Source: an uncultured Lachnospiraceae bacterium | GTDB lineage: Bacteria; Bacillota; Clostridia; Lachnospirales; Lachnospiraceae | Assembly: GCA_949471785.1 (NCBI GenBank) | Contig: CASWRE010000033.1 | Coordinates: forward strand, 1-36,924 | Reading direction: 5' to 3' | DNA length: 36,924 nt | Part shown: in pieces, positions 15,164 through 23,922 of the stretch | Numbering within the stretch: position 1 is the stretch's first letter | Layout: every line of letters begins with the position of its first letter | Program-made: the position numbers and the translations under genes | The notes under the pieces: generated by a model | What the model saw: the letters and a program-made list of their open reading frames with translations, nothing else | Databases searched by the model: none | Told to the model about the DNA's origin: nothing

Positions 15164-16570
15164 TTATGTCCGAACCCATGCCCGGGCCAGCAGCTCCACA
15201 GCCCGCTCTATCTCCCCGCAGTTCATTCCCGCATATCCCAGAAGCAACGCCGGTTCGCACGCACCTCGGCTGTCCGGCCGAAGGTATTCGGAGAGACCAT
15301 AAACCCTGATGCCCGATCCGGCGGCGCGACGCCTGGCTTCCTCCTCCCCCATACCGTTTTCAAGCCGGAGCATCAGGTGCACTCCCGCATGCTCTCCGAA
15401 TATACGGCAGGGGATACGGTTTTGCCGAAGACTGTTTACCAGAGCATCGTGTTTACTCTTATATATTCCGCGCATCCGATTCAAATGCCGCTCAAAATAC
15501 CCCTCCCGCAGAAAACGTTCCATAACCCGCTGATCCACACGGGACACCGTGGTGGCAAAACAGGCGCCGCGCCCGGCATAAGCGTCCAGCAGCCGGTCCG
15601 GCAGCGCCATATAGCTGATACGGATGGAGGGGGCAATGGATTTAGAAAAAGTACCCAGATAAATCACACGGCCTCCCCCGTCGCTGCCCTGCAGAGCGGG
15701 GATAGGCTTTCCCTTATAGCGGAACTCACTGTCATAATCATCTTCTATAATATATCGATCCTTTCCCCTGGCCGCCCAGCCAAGGAGCTGCATCCGGCGG
15801 CTCACCGGCATGATCATGCCGGTGGGGAACTGATGAGAAGGCATCACGTAGGCCACGTTTGCTCCGGTATTTTCCAGTTCTTCCACGGACATGCCCAACC
15901 GGTCCATACCCACCGTGCGAACATCATAACCCAGACTTTTAAAACAACGCCACGCACTGGGATAGGTAGGATTCTCCATGGCCACGGCTCTGTCCCTGCG
16001 TCCCAGTATCACAGAAAGCAGCATCAGCAGATAATCATTCCCGGCTCCGACGACGATCTGCTCCGGAGTACAGTCCACACCCCTGGCATGACGTAGATAA
16101 TCCGCCAGCGCTTCACGGAGTCCCCACTCTCCCGCCGGCTCTCCCTGGCGAAACATGCGCCGCTCCGTATCCAACAGCGCCTCTTTCATCAGACGATTCC
16201 AGGTACTGAACGGAAAACCATCCTCCTCTATACCGCTCAGAGCAAAGTCATAGCGATACGTTTCTTTTTCCGGCCGTCTGATCCGGGACCTGGCTTTCTC
16301 CATGGGAAGATCATAAAGGGCCTCGATTTCACAGATATAATATCCTTTACAGGGAACGGAATGAATATAGCCCTCTGACAAAAGCTGACTGTAAGCCAGA
16401 TCCACTGTACTGCGGCTGACCTGCAGATAGAGGGCCAGCGCCCGGGAGGAGGGCAGCTTCTCTCCGGCCCGCATACGCCCGTCTTTGATTTCCCTGCAGA
16501 TATAACGGTAAATCTGTTCGTACAGAGGCATCTTCCTGTGAACGTCCAACGGTATAGTCAGTTCATTCAT
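15164..16570 (-). CDS. MocR-family regulator (GntR winged helix plus aminotransferase-like domain)
   Basis: A 468-residue fusion of an N-terminal GntR-type winged helix (residues 1-80, with LPSSRALALYLQVSRSTVDLAY as the recognition region) and a fold-type I aminotransferase-like domain. The PLP-binding lysine is Lys310 in YLGTFSKSIAPSIRISY, and the cofactor-contacting EDDYDSEFRY is at 276-285. Such proteins (GabR, PdxR) sense PLP and amino compounds and control nearby genes. No pdxST or gab genes are adjacent, so its target is unknown. It starts 12 bp after glnS, with an AAAGGG ribosome site inside that gap, and is probably read through from glnS. Confidence 0.92.
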   Translation of the reverse strand: MNELTIPLDVHRKMPLYEQIYRYICREIKDGRMRAGEKLPSSRALALYLQVSRSTVDLAYSQLLSEGYIHSVPCKGYYICEIEALYDLPMEKARSRIRRPEKETYRYDFALSGIEEDGFPFSTWNRLMKEALLDTERRMFRQGEPAGEWGLREALADYLRHARGVDCTPEQIVVGAGNDYLLMLLSVILGRRDRAVAMENPTYPSAWRCFKSLGYDVRTVGMDRLGMSVEELENTGANVAYVMPSHQFPTGMIMPVSRRMQLLGWAARGKDRYIIEDDYDSEFRYKGKPIPALQGSDGGGRVIYLGTFSKSIAPSIRISYMALPDRLLDAYAGRGACFATTVSRVDQRVMERFLREGYFERHLNRMRGIYKSKHDALVNSLRQNRIPCRIFGEHAGVHLMLRLENGMGEEEARRRAAGSGIRVYGLSEYLRPDSRGACEPALLLGYAGMNCGEIERAVELLARAWVRT

Positions 16571-16582
16571 ATGATTATCCCT

Positions 16583-18244
16583 TTATTTTGGCAGTCTAAA
16601 GGAACTTTTCAGAGAAACAATCCGGTTAAATACCGGTTTACCGGGCCGGGAATCTTTACAGTCCACACAGAAATAGCCGTTTCTCACAAACTGGAAGCTC
16701 TCGTAAGCTTCCGCCTTCGCCAGCGCCGGCTCTATGCGGGCCTTCTGCACCTTGAGAGAATCCGGATTGATGTTAATTGATCCGTCGTCATTGTAGACTC
16801 CCTTCTCCTCGTCAATCAGGTTTTCATAAAGGCGAACCTCAGCCTCCACAGACTCGCCGGCGCTGACCCAGTGGATGGTCCCCTTCACTTTCCGGCCCGT
16901 AAAACCTGTCCCGCACTTTGTCTCGGGATCATACGTACAATGCACCACGGTCACATTCCCTGCTTCATCTTTTTCAAAATCCACGCAGCGGACAAAGTAG
17001 GCATTCATCAGCCGCACCTCATTACCCGGATACAGGCGTTTATATTTCTTCGGCGGAATTTCCATGAAATCCTCCCGCTCAATATACAGCTCCCGGCCGA
17101 AGGGTACCTGCCGTTTGCCCAGGGCCTCGTTCTCCAGATTATTGTCCGCTTCCAGATATTCGATCTGATCCTCCGGATAATTATCGATAACCAGGCGAAT
17201 CGGGTCCAGCACCGCCATCATGCGGGGACGTTTCAGCTTCAGATCCTCGCGGATACAGTACTCCAGCATGGCATAATCCACGGAACTGTTGGCTTTGGCC
17301 ACACCGCACAGATCCACAAACATGCGGATGGATTCCGGCGTGAAGCCCCTGCGGCGCAGCGCCGCGATAGATACCAGACGGGGATCATCCCAGCCGTCCA
17401 CGGTACCATCCTCCACCAGCTTTTTGATGTAGCGTTTACCCGTCACCACATTGGTCAGATACAGCTTGGCAAACTCAATCTGTTTCGGCGGATGGGGATA
17501 TTCCAATTCCCGCACCACCCAGTCATAGAGAGGCCTGTGATCCTCAAACTCCAGGGTGCAGATAGAATGAGTCACACCCTCAATGGCATCCTCAATCGGA
17601 TGGGCAAAATCATACATCGGATAGATGCACCAGGTATCCCCCGTCCTGTGATGAGTCATCCGGGCCACACGGTAAATCACCGGGTCACGCATATTGATAT
17701 TGGGCGAAGCCATATCGATTCTGGCTCTTAAGACCTTCTCTCCGTCTGTGTATCGGCCCTCCCGCATCTCCTCAAAGAGACGCAGATTTTCCTCCACGCT
17801 GCGGTTCCTGTAAGGACTGTCCTTGCCGGGTTCCGTGAGGGTTCCCCGGTAAGCCCGGATCTCCTCGGCGGACAGATCACAGACAAAGGCTTTACCTTTC
17901 TTAATCAATTTCACAGCCGCCTCATACATCTGCGGAAAATAGTCGGAGGCAAAATACAGCCGGTCCTCCCAGTCCGCTCCCAGCCACGAAACATCCTCTT
18001 TGATGGACTCTACGAATTCGTCCTTCTCCTTGGTGGGGTTTGTGTCGTCAAAACGCAGATTAAAATGACCGCGATATTTCCGGGCAAGCCCGTAGTTTAA
18101 TAATATGGACTTGGCATGTCCGATGTGCAGATAACCGTTGGGCTCCGGCGGAAACCGGGTGCACACCGCCTCGCAGGCGCCCTCCGCCAGATCCTGGTCA
18201 ATGATCTGTTCTATAAAATTTCTGGAAACCACTTCATTCTCCAT
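16583..18244 (-). CDS. glnS: Glutamine--tRNA ligase
   Basis: Charges tRNA-Gln with glutamine. At 553 residues it has the class Ic layout: [15 protein letters not shown] with HIGH at 40-43, the acceptor-binding LRFDDTNP, the GlnRS-specific WDDPRL segment and the anticodon-binding beta barrels from about residue 340. The KMSKS-equivalent loop, which reads VMSKRK in the E. coli enzyme, is [11 protein letters not shown] here (266-276), so Lys-Arg is kept and Met-Ser replaced. The start at 18244 follows GAGGAGG. A possible promoter and an 8-bp leader hairpin lie upstream. Confidence 0.93.
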   Translation of the reverse strand: MENEVVSRNFIEQIIDQDLAEGACEAVCTRFPPEPNGYLHIGHAKSILLNYGLARKYRGHFNLRFDDTNPTKEKDEFVESIKEDVSWLGADWEDRLYFASDYFPQMYEAAVKLIKKGKAFVCDLSAEEIRAYRGTLTEPGKDSPYRNRSVEENLRLFEEMREGRYTDGEKVLRARIDMASPNINMRDPVIYRVARMTHHRTGDTWCIYPMYDFAHPIEDAIEGVTHSICTLEFEDHRPLYDWVVRELEYPHPPKQIEFAKLYLTNVVTGKRYIKKLVEDGTVDGWDDPRLVSIAALRRRGFTPESIRMFVDLCGVAKANSSVDYAMLEYCIREDLKLKRPRMMAVLDPIRLVIDNYPEDQIEYLEADNNLENEALGKRQVPFGRELYIEREDFMEIPPKKYKRLYPGNEVRLMNAYFVRCVDFEKDEAGNVTVVHCTYDPETKCGTGFTGRKVKGTIHWVSAGESVEAEVRLYENLIDEEKGVYNDDGSININPDSLKVQKARIEPALAKAEAYESFQFVRNGYFCVDCKDSRPGKPVFNRIVSLKSSFRLPK

Positions 18245-18284
18245 ACCTTTCCTCCTCAAAACATTCCTGTACTGTCCGCATGGT

Positions 18285-18322
18285 ATTCAGACAAACTGCG
18301 CTGCTTCTTTTTCCGTCTGAAT
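18285..18322 (-). other. Hairpin in the glnS leader
   Basis: Perfect 8-bp inverted repeat ATTCAGAC (18285-18292) and GTCTGAAT (18315-18322) around a 22-nt loop, about 40 nt before glnS. There is no T-run and no T-box sequence, so its role is unclear. Confidence 0.35.
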
Positions 18323-18376
18323 GCGCCATTCTGCCAGATCTCGTGCAGACCGCACGCTAAAACTAAAATATGAAAC

Positions 18377-18404
18377 ATAATAGCACAAATATCTGCAAAA
18401 TCAA
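18377..18404 (-). promoter_or_regulatory. Possible promoter of glnS
   Basis: On the minus strand, TTGATT (18404-18399), 16-bp spacer, TATTAT (18382-18377). The -35 overlaps the stop of the upstream membrane-protein gene. It is a moderate match only. Confidence 0.4.
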
Positions 18405-19252
18405 AGGATATTTTCCGCCAGCCCTGTCAATATTCCGGCGCCCACGCCCAGCAGATATAAAATAACCGTGATGCGCAGATTTTCAGCGGGATGACGGCCA
18501 TTTTCCTTATAAAGAACCAGGAGCCCCACGCCGGCCCCCACCAGCAGGCCGGCCATCATAGCGCCGAAGCTCATACCGCCCTCCAGATACAGGGTCGTCA
18601 GCACCACGGAAGCCGCACAATTGGGAATCAGGCCGATCAGACCGGCCAGAAACTCCCCCGCCACCGGACGGTTTAGGATCAGGGCGGCAAGCTGTCCCTC
18701 CCCGCAAAGGGCGATCACACCGTTTAAAACCAGCGTAACGGCAAAGACAAACGCGGCAATGGACACCGTATGGCGCAAGGCGGACCGCACCAGACGGGGA
18801 TCGCACTCACAGTGGCAATGATCCTGATGACAGACAGCATGAATATTCATTTTCACCGGTTCCCGATGGATCAGACTGTCTACGAGAAATCCGCCGGCTA
18901 TACCGATCACAACTTTCAGAAAAAGGGTCTTCGCAATTAAAGAGACCGGCGCCGCCGAGGCCAGAAAAATCGGCAGCATTTCATCGGAAGTGGACAGGTA
19001 GACTGCTACCAGAGTCCCCACCGTGATCACCCGGCCCGCATACAAATTAGAAGCTGCCGCCGAGAAACCACATTGAGGCACCGCGCCCAGAAGGCCGCCG
19101 AAAAAAGGGCCCCATTTTCCGGATCGGCGAATCATATTTTTACTCTTTTCACCCATTTTATGTTCCATATACTCCATTGCAAGATAAGTCAGGAACAAAA
19201 ACGGCAGCAGTTTCACACAATCCAGCGCCGCATCCAAAAGAATATCCGTCAA
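18401..19252 (-). CDS. Putative heavy-metal/arsenic exporter-like membrane protein (ArsP_2/PF11449-like)
   Basis: A 283-residue protein with about eight to ten predicted membrane segments in two related halves. Each half carries a proline-cysteine motif: VPQCGFSAA at 59-67 and IPNCAASVV in the second half. The central loop (residues about 138-150) is packed with His and Cys (HAVCHQDHCHCEC), a likely metal-binding site. The pattern resembles the putative 10-TM heavy-metal exporter family; the transported ion is unknown. The TTG start at 19252 is supported by AAGGAGG 7 nt upstream. It lies downstream of the tRNA-Thr terminator, and no metal-responsive riboswitch is visible in the short gap. Confidence 0.75.
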   Translation of the reverse strand: MTDILLDAALDCVKLLPFLFLTYLAMEYMEHKMGEKSKNMIRRSGKWGPFFGGLLGAVPQCGFSAAASNLYAGRVITVGTLVAVYLSTSDEMLPIFLASAAPVSLIAKTLFLKVVIGIAGGFLVDSLIHREPVKMNIHAVCHQDHCHCECDPRLVRSALRHTVSIAAFVFAVTLVLNGVIALCGEGQLAALILNRPVAGEFLAGLIGLIPNCAASVVLTTLYLEGGMSFGAMMAGLLVGAGVGLLVLYKENGRHPAENLRITVILYLLGVGAGILTGLAENIL

Positions 19253-19290
19253 CCGATTTCCCTCCTTTTTCTACCATGCCGTCATACCAC

Positions 19291-19320
19291 AAAAAACCGC
19301 CCAAATCCATGGACGGTTTT
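19291..19320 (-). terminator. Terminator downstream of tRNA-Thr
   Basis: On the minus strand, a 10-bp stem AAAACCGTCC (19320-19311) with GGGCGGTTTT (19302-19293), one G-U pair, 8-nt loop and a T6 tail. Confidence 0.8.
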
Positions 19321-19366
19321 CTTCTGCTCAACCTCAAATCTTCCGACAGATTCATAAAAATCTAAG

Positions 19367-19439
19367 AGCTGCCTAGCGGATTTGAACCGCCGACCTCCGC
19401 CTTACCAAGGCGACGCTCTACCAGCTGAGCCAAGGCAGC
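19367..19439 (-). tRNA. tRNA-Thr (anticodon GGT)
   Basis: A 73-nt cloverleaf with a 7-bp acceptor stem (GCTGCCT/AGGCAGC), a D-arm GCTC...GAGC, an anticodon stem TCGCC/GGCGG with loop TTGGTAA (anticodon GGT, reading ACC and ACU), and a T-arm with GTTCAAATC. CCA is not encoded. It has its own promoter and terminator. Confidence 0.96.
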
Positions 19440-19494
19440 ATGTGTACGGAATTCCTTTGACTGAGTCCCGTAGTGCTTTTCACTACGTTTAGAA

Positions 19495-19523
19495 ATTCTA
19501 TCAAAGCTGCCAGGTTTTGTCAA
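19495..19523 (-). promoter_or_regulatory. Sigma-A promoter of tRNA-Thr
   Basis: On the minus strand, TTGACA (19523-19518), 17-bp spacer, TAGAAT (19500-19495). The roughly 50-nt 5' leader contains a 7-bp hairpin (CGTAGTG at 19469-19475 with CACTACG at 19481-19487). The promoter lies directly after the sigH stop. Confidence 0.8.
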
Positions 19524-19532
19524 GAAAAAATA

Positions 19533-20138
19533 TCATTTTCTTTCATTTTCTTTTTCCGGCAGTGCATGGCGCACTTTTATACGGATACGCTGCAGGGCAT
19601 TATCTATAGATTTGGCCGGACGGCCCAGCTCGTCGGCAATCTCCAGATAGCCTTTTCCCTGCCAGTACAACTCCATAACCCGTTTCTCAAAACTGCTGAG
19701 CTGGGAAGTGATCTTCTCCTTTATTGCAGAAATATTCTCCCGCCCGATCACAATATTTTCGGGATTTTCTTCCATACTCTGCAGGCTCTCATGCATACTG
19801 TCGTCGTTCAGAGAAATATACTCGTTGAGGGGAATATTCTTCTGGCGGTTCGACCGCTCGATGGCCTGATAGAGCTGCCGATCAATACAGAGGCCCGCGA
19901 AGGTAACAAAAGCCGCGTCCCGGCCCGGACGATAATCCCGCACCGCTTTAAAAAGGCCCAGCATCCCTTCCTGCACCAGATCGTCCCTGTCCCCGCCCAC
20001 AAGATACAGAACCCTGGTTTTTTTGAGTACAAGGCTTTTGTATTTGCCCAATATATAGTCCATGATTTCCCCGCCGTCCTCACTGTCCAGCTGAGAGAGC
20101 AATTCTTCATCCGAGCAGGTTTCCAGTCTTTCTCTCAT
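19533..20138 (-). CDS. sigH: RNA polymerase sigma factor SigH (Spo0H family)
   Basis: A 201-residue sigma-70 family factor that, in Bacillus and relatives, directs early sporulation and stationary-phase genes. Region 2 has the strongly SigH-like YLVGGDRDDLVQEGMLGLFKAVRDY (about 45-69) and FVTFAGLCIDRQL; region 4 ends with the helix-turn-helix YLEIADELGRPAKSIDNALQRIRIKV. Identity is reinforced by position at the end of cysE-cysS-mrnC-rlmB, as in Bacillus, where sigH also follows this cluster (here without yacP between). Its start overlaps the rlmB stop by 4 bp (ATGA). Confidence 0.93.
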   Translation of the reverse strand: MRERLETCSDEELLSQLDSEDGGEIMDYILGKYKSLVLKKTRVLYLVGGDRDDLVQEGMLGLFKAVRDYRPGRDAAFVTFAGLCIDRQLYQAIERSNRQKNIPLNEYISLNDDSMHESLQSMEENPENIVIGRENISAIKEKITSQLSSFEKRVMELYWQGKGYLEIADELGRPAKSIDNALQRIRIKVRHALPEKENERK

Positions 20139-20893
20139 CCGTTTTCTCTCTGCCTCACAATTTCAAAGGCCAGTACGCCGGCCGCCACAGAAGCATTCAG
20201 TGAATCGATATCCCCATGCATGGGGATCGCCACAGTAAAGTCACATTTCTCTTTCACCAGGCGGCTGACTCCGCCGCCCTCGCTGCCGATCACCAGCCCG
20301 ATAGGCCCCCGCAGATCCTGCCTGTACACCGTCGTCCCGTCCATGTCGGCGCAGGCAAACCACAGCCCCTCTTTTTTCAGCTCCTCCATAGCGGCGGCCA
20401 GATTGGTAACACGGGCCACGGGCGTATAATGTACGGCTCCGGCCGATGCGCGGGCCACGGCGGCCGTAAGCCCCACCGCCCGGTGCCTGGGTATGATCAC
20501 GCCATGGGCGCCTGCCAGATTGGCGGTACGAATGATGGCTCCCAGATTGTGGGGGTCCTCGATCCCGTCCAGCAGCAGGATAAAGGGAGCCTCCCCTTTA
20601 CTTTTCGCCCTCTCCAGAATTTCTTCTACAGATACGTAGCCGCAGGCGGCCGCGACGGCGATCACGCCCTGATGCCTGCCGGTCTCCGAGAGCTGATCGA
20701 GCCGCTCCCGGTTCACAAAATTTATATTGGTCTCCTGTTTTTTTGCCTCCCGCAGGATTGTCTGCAGAGGACCTTCCCTGCTCTCCTTCAACAGATACAG
20801 TTTGTCTATTGTCCGACCGGAACGATAAGCCTCCAAAACGGCATTTCTTCCCTCTATCTGATTCTCGGACATGATCTGTCTGCTCTTTTCCAT
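20135..20893 (-). CDS. rlmB: 23S rRNA (guanosine-2'-O-)-methyltransferase RlmB
   Basis: SPOUT-family (TrmH/SpoU) methyltransferase that modifies 23S rRNA. The 252 residues comprise an N-terminal substrate-binding domain (EGRNAVLEAYRSGR) and a knotted catalytic domain with motif 1 GIEDPHNLGAIIRTANLAG, motif 2 IGLVIGSEGGGVSRL and motif 3 IPMHGDIDSLNASVAAGV. The start at 20893 is chosen for an AAAGG about 10 nt upstream; the frame extends to a TTG at 20962 without support. It is coupled to sigH by a 4-bp overlap and follows mrnC. Confidence 0.92.
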   Translation of the reverse strand: MEKSRQIMSENQIEGRNAVLEAYRSGRTIDKLYLLKESREGPLQTILREAKKQETNINFVNRERLDQLSETGRHQGVIAVAAACGYVSVEEILERAKSKGEAPFILLLDGIEDPHNLGAIIRTANLAGAHGVIIPRHRAVGLTAAVARASAGAVHYTPVARVTNLAAAMEELKKEGLWFACADMDGTTVYRQDLRGPIGLVIGSEGGGVSRLVKEKCDFTVAIPMHGDIDSLNASVAAGVLAFEIVRQRENG

Positions 20894-20973
20894 AACTGAT
20901 TTGCCTTTCTTTTGAAACGGGCGCGCGCCTCTGTATCCTGTCGCTGCATGTGACCCGGCCAAATACGGTTGCT

Positions 20974-21435
20974 TTACGCCCGGTCTTTATGCTCGCCCGG
21001 ATACCCCAAAAACGTCATTCCCGCATGAAGTAATTCCATGATCCTGTCTGTCCGCCCCTGTAAATATAAAAATCCAAATACGGCCTCCAGTCCTGTCGCC
21101 CGGCGGTAATCCCCTACGGTAGCGTTTTTTGCCTTTGTGTAGGAGTGGGCGTTGCGCCCCCTTCTGTACACCGCCAGCTCTTCCTCCGTGAAAAGCTCCG
21201 TCAGCTGCCCGGCCATTGCAGACTGAGCGGCCGCCTTTGACAGATTGCTTGCCCTGCGGTTCAGCTTATTTACGGGAGCGTTGCCCTCCGCCACCACCGT
21301 CGTGCGGATCAGCAGCTCATATACAGCGTCTCCCAGATAGGCCAGGGTCAGAGGAGAATACTGTTTTACCTCCCTTATTCCCCCCGTCTGGCCCTTCCGG
21401 ATGGCTGCCAGCCCTTCTCTCAGATCCGTTTCCAC
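20974..21435 (-). CDS. mrnC: Mini-ribonuclease III
   Basis: A 153-residue RNase III catalytic domain without the dsRNA-binding domain; in Bacillus it matures 23S rRNA ends. The signature TLAYLGDAVYELLIR is at about 30-44, with a second acidic region at GDYRRATGLEAVFGFLY, which gives the second metal ligand. The start is GTG at 21435, preceded by GAGGGAG. It overlaps the cysS end by 16 bp, indicating translational coupling. Confidence 0.93.
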   Translation of the reverse strand: METDLREGLAAIRKGQTGGIREVKQYSPLTLAYLGDAVYELLIRTTVVAEGNAPVNKLNRRASNLSKAAAQSAMAGQLTELFTEEELAVYRRGRNAHSYTKAKNATVGDYRRATGLEAVFGFLYLQGRTDRIMELLHAGMTFLGYPGEHKDRA

Positions 21436-22823
21436 TGTACTCCCTCTCTTGTATCCTTCAGCGTTATGCCCATGGTCAGCAGACGATCGCGGATCTCATC
21501 GGCTTTGCCAAAGTCCTTTGCCTTTCTGGCCGCCTGGCGTTCTTCAATCAAAGCCTCTATCTCCACATCCAGACTTTCTGCTTTTCGCTCCACGATCAGC
21601 CCCAGGATATCGCAAAGCCGGACGATCTCTTTTTTCAGGATCTCCAGAAACTCCCGGGAACTGTTTTCATCGGCATGAGTGTTGGCAAATTTCACCAGCT
21701 CAAAGACGGCCGCGATGGCGTCCGCCGTGTTCAGATCGTCGTCCATGGATTTCTCAAATTCCCCGCGGAATCCGGCCATCTCTCCGACGAGCTGCTTTTC
21801 CTCCCCGGTGAGCTCTCCCTTCCCGTTTTCCAACAGATGGTTCAGTGTCTCCACAGCCGTGCAGATCCTGTCCAGGGCGTTTTGGGAAGACGCCATGATC
21901 TCCTCACTGAAATTTAACGGACTTCTGTAATGAGCCGACAGCATAAAGAAGCGAAGCACCTGCAAGTCATATTTTTCCCCGATCTCCCGCACCGTGAAGA
22001 AATTCCCCAGGGATTTGGACATCTTGCGGTTATCTATATTGAGGAACGCATTGTGCAGCCAATAACGGGCAAAGGGTTTCCCGTTGCAGCATTCGCTCTG
22101 GGCAATTTCATTTTCATGATGAGGAAAAATCAGGTCTTCGCCCCCCGCATGGATATCAATCTCGTCTCCGAGATATTTTTTCGACATTTCTGAACACTCG
22201 ATATGCCAGCCGGGACGGCCTTCACTCCAGGGGGAGGGCCAGGCCGGCTCTCCCTCCTTCTTCGGTTTCCACAGCACGAAATCCAGCGGATCTTCCTTCT
22301 GATCTTCGCCGGTCACTAAGAGCGAACGCCCGCCGGAACGCAGGTCATCCAGATTCTTGTGGGATAATTTCCCATATTCCTTAAACTGCCGCGTGCGGAA
22401 ATACACCGTACCGTCCACATTGTAGGCATACCCCTTCTCCATCAGCGTCTCGATCATACGGATCATACCCCCGATCTCCTGCGTGGCCAGGGGATGGGTG
22501 GTGGCAGGGCGGACATTCATGCCTTCCATATCCTTTTTACATTCCCGGATGTATCTTTTGGAAATTTCTTCAGAGCCTACCCCCTCCTCGATGGCTTTGG
22601 CAATGATTTTATCATCTACATCGGTGAAATTGGATACATAATTCACCTCGTAACCTTTGTACTCCATATATCTGCGGGCCGTATCAAATACGATCATCGG
22701 CCTGGCATTGCCGATGTGGATAAAATTGTAGACGGTGGGACCGCAGACATACATCCGTACCCGGCCCTCCTCCAGCGGTATAAATTCCTCTTTTTTCTTC
22801 GTCAGTGTGTTATAAAATCTCAT
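21420..22823 (-). CDS. cysS: Cysteine--tRNA ligase
   Basis: Charges tRNA-Cys. The 467 residues show the class I HIGH motif as HIGN at 36-39, KMSKS at 267-271 (NRKMSKSLGNFFT) and the zinc ligands Cys27, Cys210, His235 and Glu239. It starts 14 bp after cysE with AAGGAAG upstream of the ATG, so both are under the Cys T-box. This links cysteine synthesis and cysteine charging in one regulated transcript. Confidence 0.97.
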   Translation of the reverse strand: MRFYNTLTKKKEEFIPLEEGRVRMYVCGPTVYNFIHIGNARPMIVFDTARRYMEYKGYEVNYVSNFTDVDDKIIAKAIEEGVGSEEISKRYIRECKKDMEGMNVRPATTHPLATQEIGGMIRMIETLMEKGYAYNVDGTVYFRTRQFKEYGKLSHKNLDDLRSGGRSLLVTGEDQKEDPLDFVLWKPKKEGEPAWPSPWSEGRPGWHIECSEMSKKYLGDEIDIHAGGEDLIFPHHENEIAQSECCNGKPFARYWLHNAFLNIDNRKMSKSLGNFFTVREIGEKYDLQVLRFFMLSAHYRSPLNFSEEIMASSQNALDRICTAVETLNHLLENGKGELTGEEKQLVGEMAGFRGEFEKSMDDDLNTADAIAAVFELVKFANTHADENSSREFLEILKKEIVRLCDILGLIVERKAESLDVEIEALIEERQAARKAKDFGKADEIRDRLLTMGITLKDTREGVQWKRI

Positions 22824-22837
22824 GTTTTTCTTCCTTT

Positions 22838-23536
22838 CTATTCATTTCCCTCTTCCAGGGATTCCGGTATTTTTTTCTTTCTCTCCAGTTGCCGCAGCAT
22901 TTTCTCCAGCTCTATGATTTTATTGCACAGCGCCGAATTCTCGGACTGCAGATGCCGGATATCATCCCATACCGGATCGGGCATCTGATGATCCATGGTC
23001 TTTCTCGGTACACGGATATCGTTCTGCTTCACCACATGGCCGGGCACGCCCACCACCGTGCTGTTGGGCGGTACTTCCCGGATCACCACGGAGCCGGCGC
23101 CGATCTTGGCATTCTCTCCCACCGTAAAGGAGCCGATCAGCTTGGCGCCTGCGCTGATCATGACATTATCGCAGATAGTGGGATGACGTTTACCGGTTTC
23201 CTTGCCGTTACCGCCCAGCGTCACGCCCTGGTACAAAGTCACGTTATCACCGATCACCGTAGTCTCCCCGATGATCACACCGCTGCCGTGGTCAATAAAT
23301 AACCCCTTGCCGATGACTGCGCCGGGATGGATTTCTATCCCCGTCTTTCTCGCCGCCCGCTGGGATATCCACCGGGCCAGAAAATAATGCCCCTTCTCAT
23401 ACAGCCTGTGGGCCCTGCGGTATTTCAACATAACCCGGAAGCTGGGGTACAAAAGCACCTCCATCGGGGACTTGATCGCGGGGTCCCTTTCCCGGATCAC
23501 CGCAAACTCCTCCTTCAGATGTTTAAAAAATCCCAT
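22838..23536 (-). CDS. cysE: Serine O-acetyltransferase
   Basis: Makes O-acetylserine from serine and acetyl-CoA, the first committed step of cysteine synthesis. The 232-residue protein has an N-terminal helical region and a left-handed hexapeptide-repeat domain (GIEIHPGAVIGKG, IDHGSGVVIGE-like, TLGGNGKETGKRHPTI, KIGAGSVVIREVPPNSTVVGVPG), followed by a charged C-terminal coil ending EEGNE. The start at 23536 follows AAAGGAA; an ATG eight codons earlier lacks a ribosome site. It is the first gene behind the Cys T-box leader. Confidence 0.95.
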   Translation of the reverse strand: MGFFKHLKEEFAVIRERDPAIKSPMEVLLYPSFRVMLKYRRAHRLYEKGHYFLARWISQRAARKTGIEIHPGAVIGKGLFIDHGSGVIIGETTVIGDNVTLYQGVTLGGNGKETGKRHPTICDNVMISAGAKLIGSFTVGENAKIGAGSVVIREVPPNSTVVGVPGHVVKQNDIRVPRKTMDHQMPDPVWDDIRHLQSENSALCNKIIELEKMLRQLERKKKIPESLEEGNE

Positions 23537-23572
23537 CTCTATTCCTTTCTTTATGAACAAATTTCAAACACT

Positions 23573-23620
23573 AGTGTCTTGTCTCGTTCACTTTCAGCAA
23601 AATGAATGATACAAGACACT
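23573..23620 (-). other. Long hairpin between the Cys T-box terminator and cysE
   Basis: A perfect 10-bp inverted repeat (AGTGTCTTGT at 23573-23582, ACAAGACACT at 23611-23620) extended inward by about 7 further pairs (TCGTTCA with TGAATGA). No T-run follows. It lies just after the T-run of the T-box terminator and about 36 nt before the cysE start, so it would form only in read-through mRNA. It could stabilise or mark a processed 5' end. Confidence 0.5.
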
Positions 23621-23625
23621 ATACC

Positions 23626-23916
23626 AAAAAAACTCCGTCTCCTGTTCAGAGACGAAGTTATCCGCGGTTCCACTCTGTTAAAGGGAATTTCTCTTCCCTT
23701 CACTCAGAACACGTAACGTATGTCAGACGAATGGGGCTATTGCCTGAATGCTTTCACCCCATCAGCTCCCGGAGGCACTTTCATCGTTTCCCGCGCTGCT
23801 GCTTCCAGCCTTTGACAGCATTCTCTGTCGCCGTACCACCGATTACTCTTTCCGTTCCCTGCTTTTGCTCTGCTATTTTGTTATCCTGCCAGGCCGTGGT
23901 TACAGCCCCGCAAGGT
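23626..23916 (-). promoter_or_regulatory. T-box riboswitch leader, Cys-specific, for cysE-cysS
   Basis: The T-box AGAGTGGAACCGCGG (23676-23662) is followed by a terminator stem AACTTCGTCTC/GAGACGGAGTT (23659-23649 with 23641-23631) and a T-run. Upstream are an AGAGA motif and a short distal hairpin (GGCTGGAAGCAGC), and the likely specifier TGC (23777-23775) in the context AAAGTGCCTCC, matching cysteine. Uncharged tRNA-Cys should favour the antiterminator and expression of cysE-cysS and probably the downstream genes to sigH. The specifier call is by position and context, not by a folded model. Confidence 0.88.
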
Positions 23917-23922
23917 AGTTAT

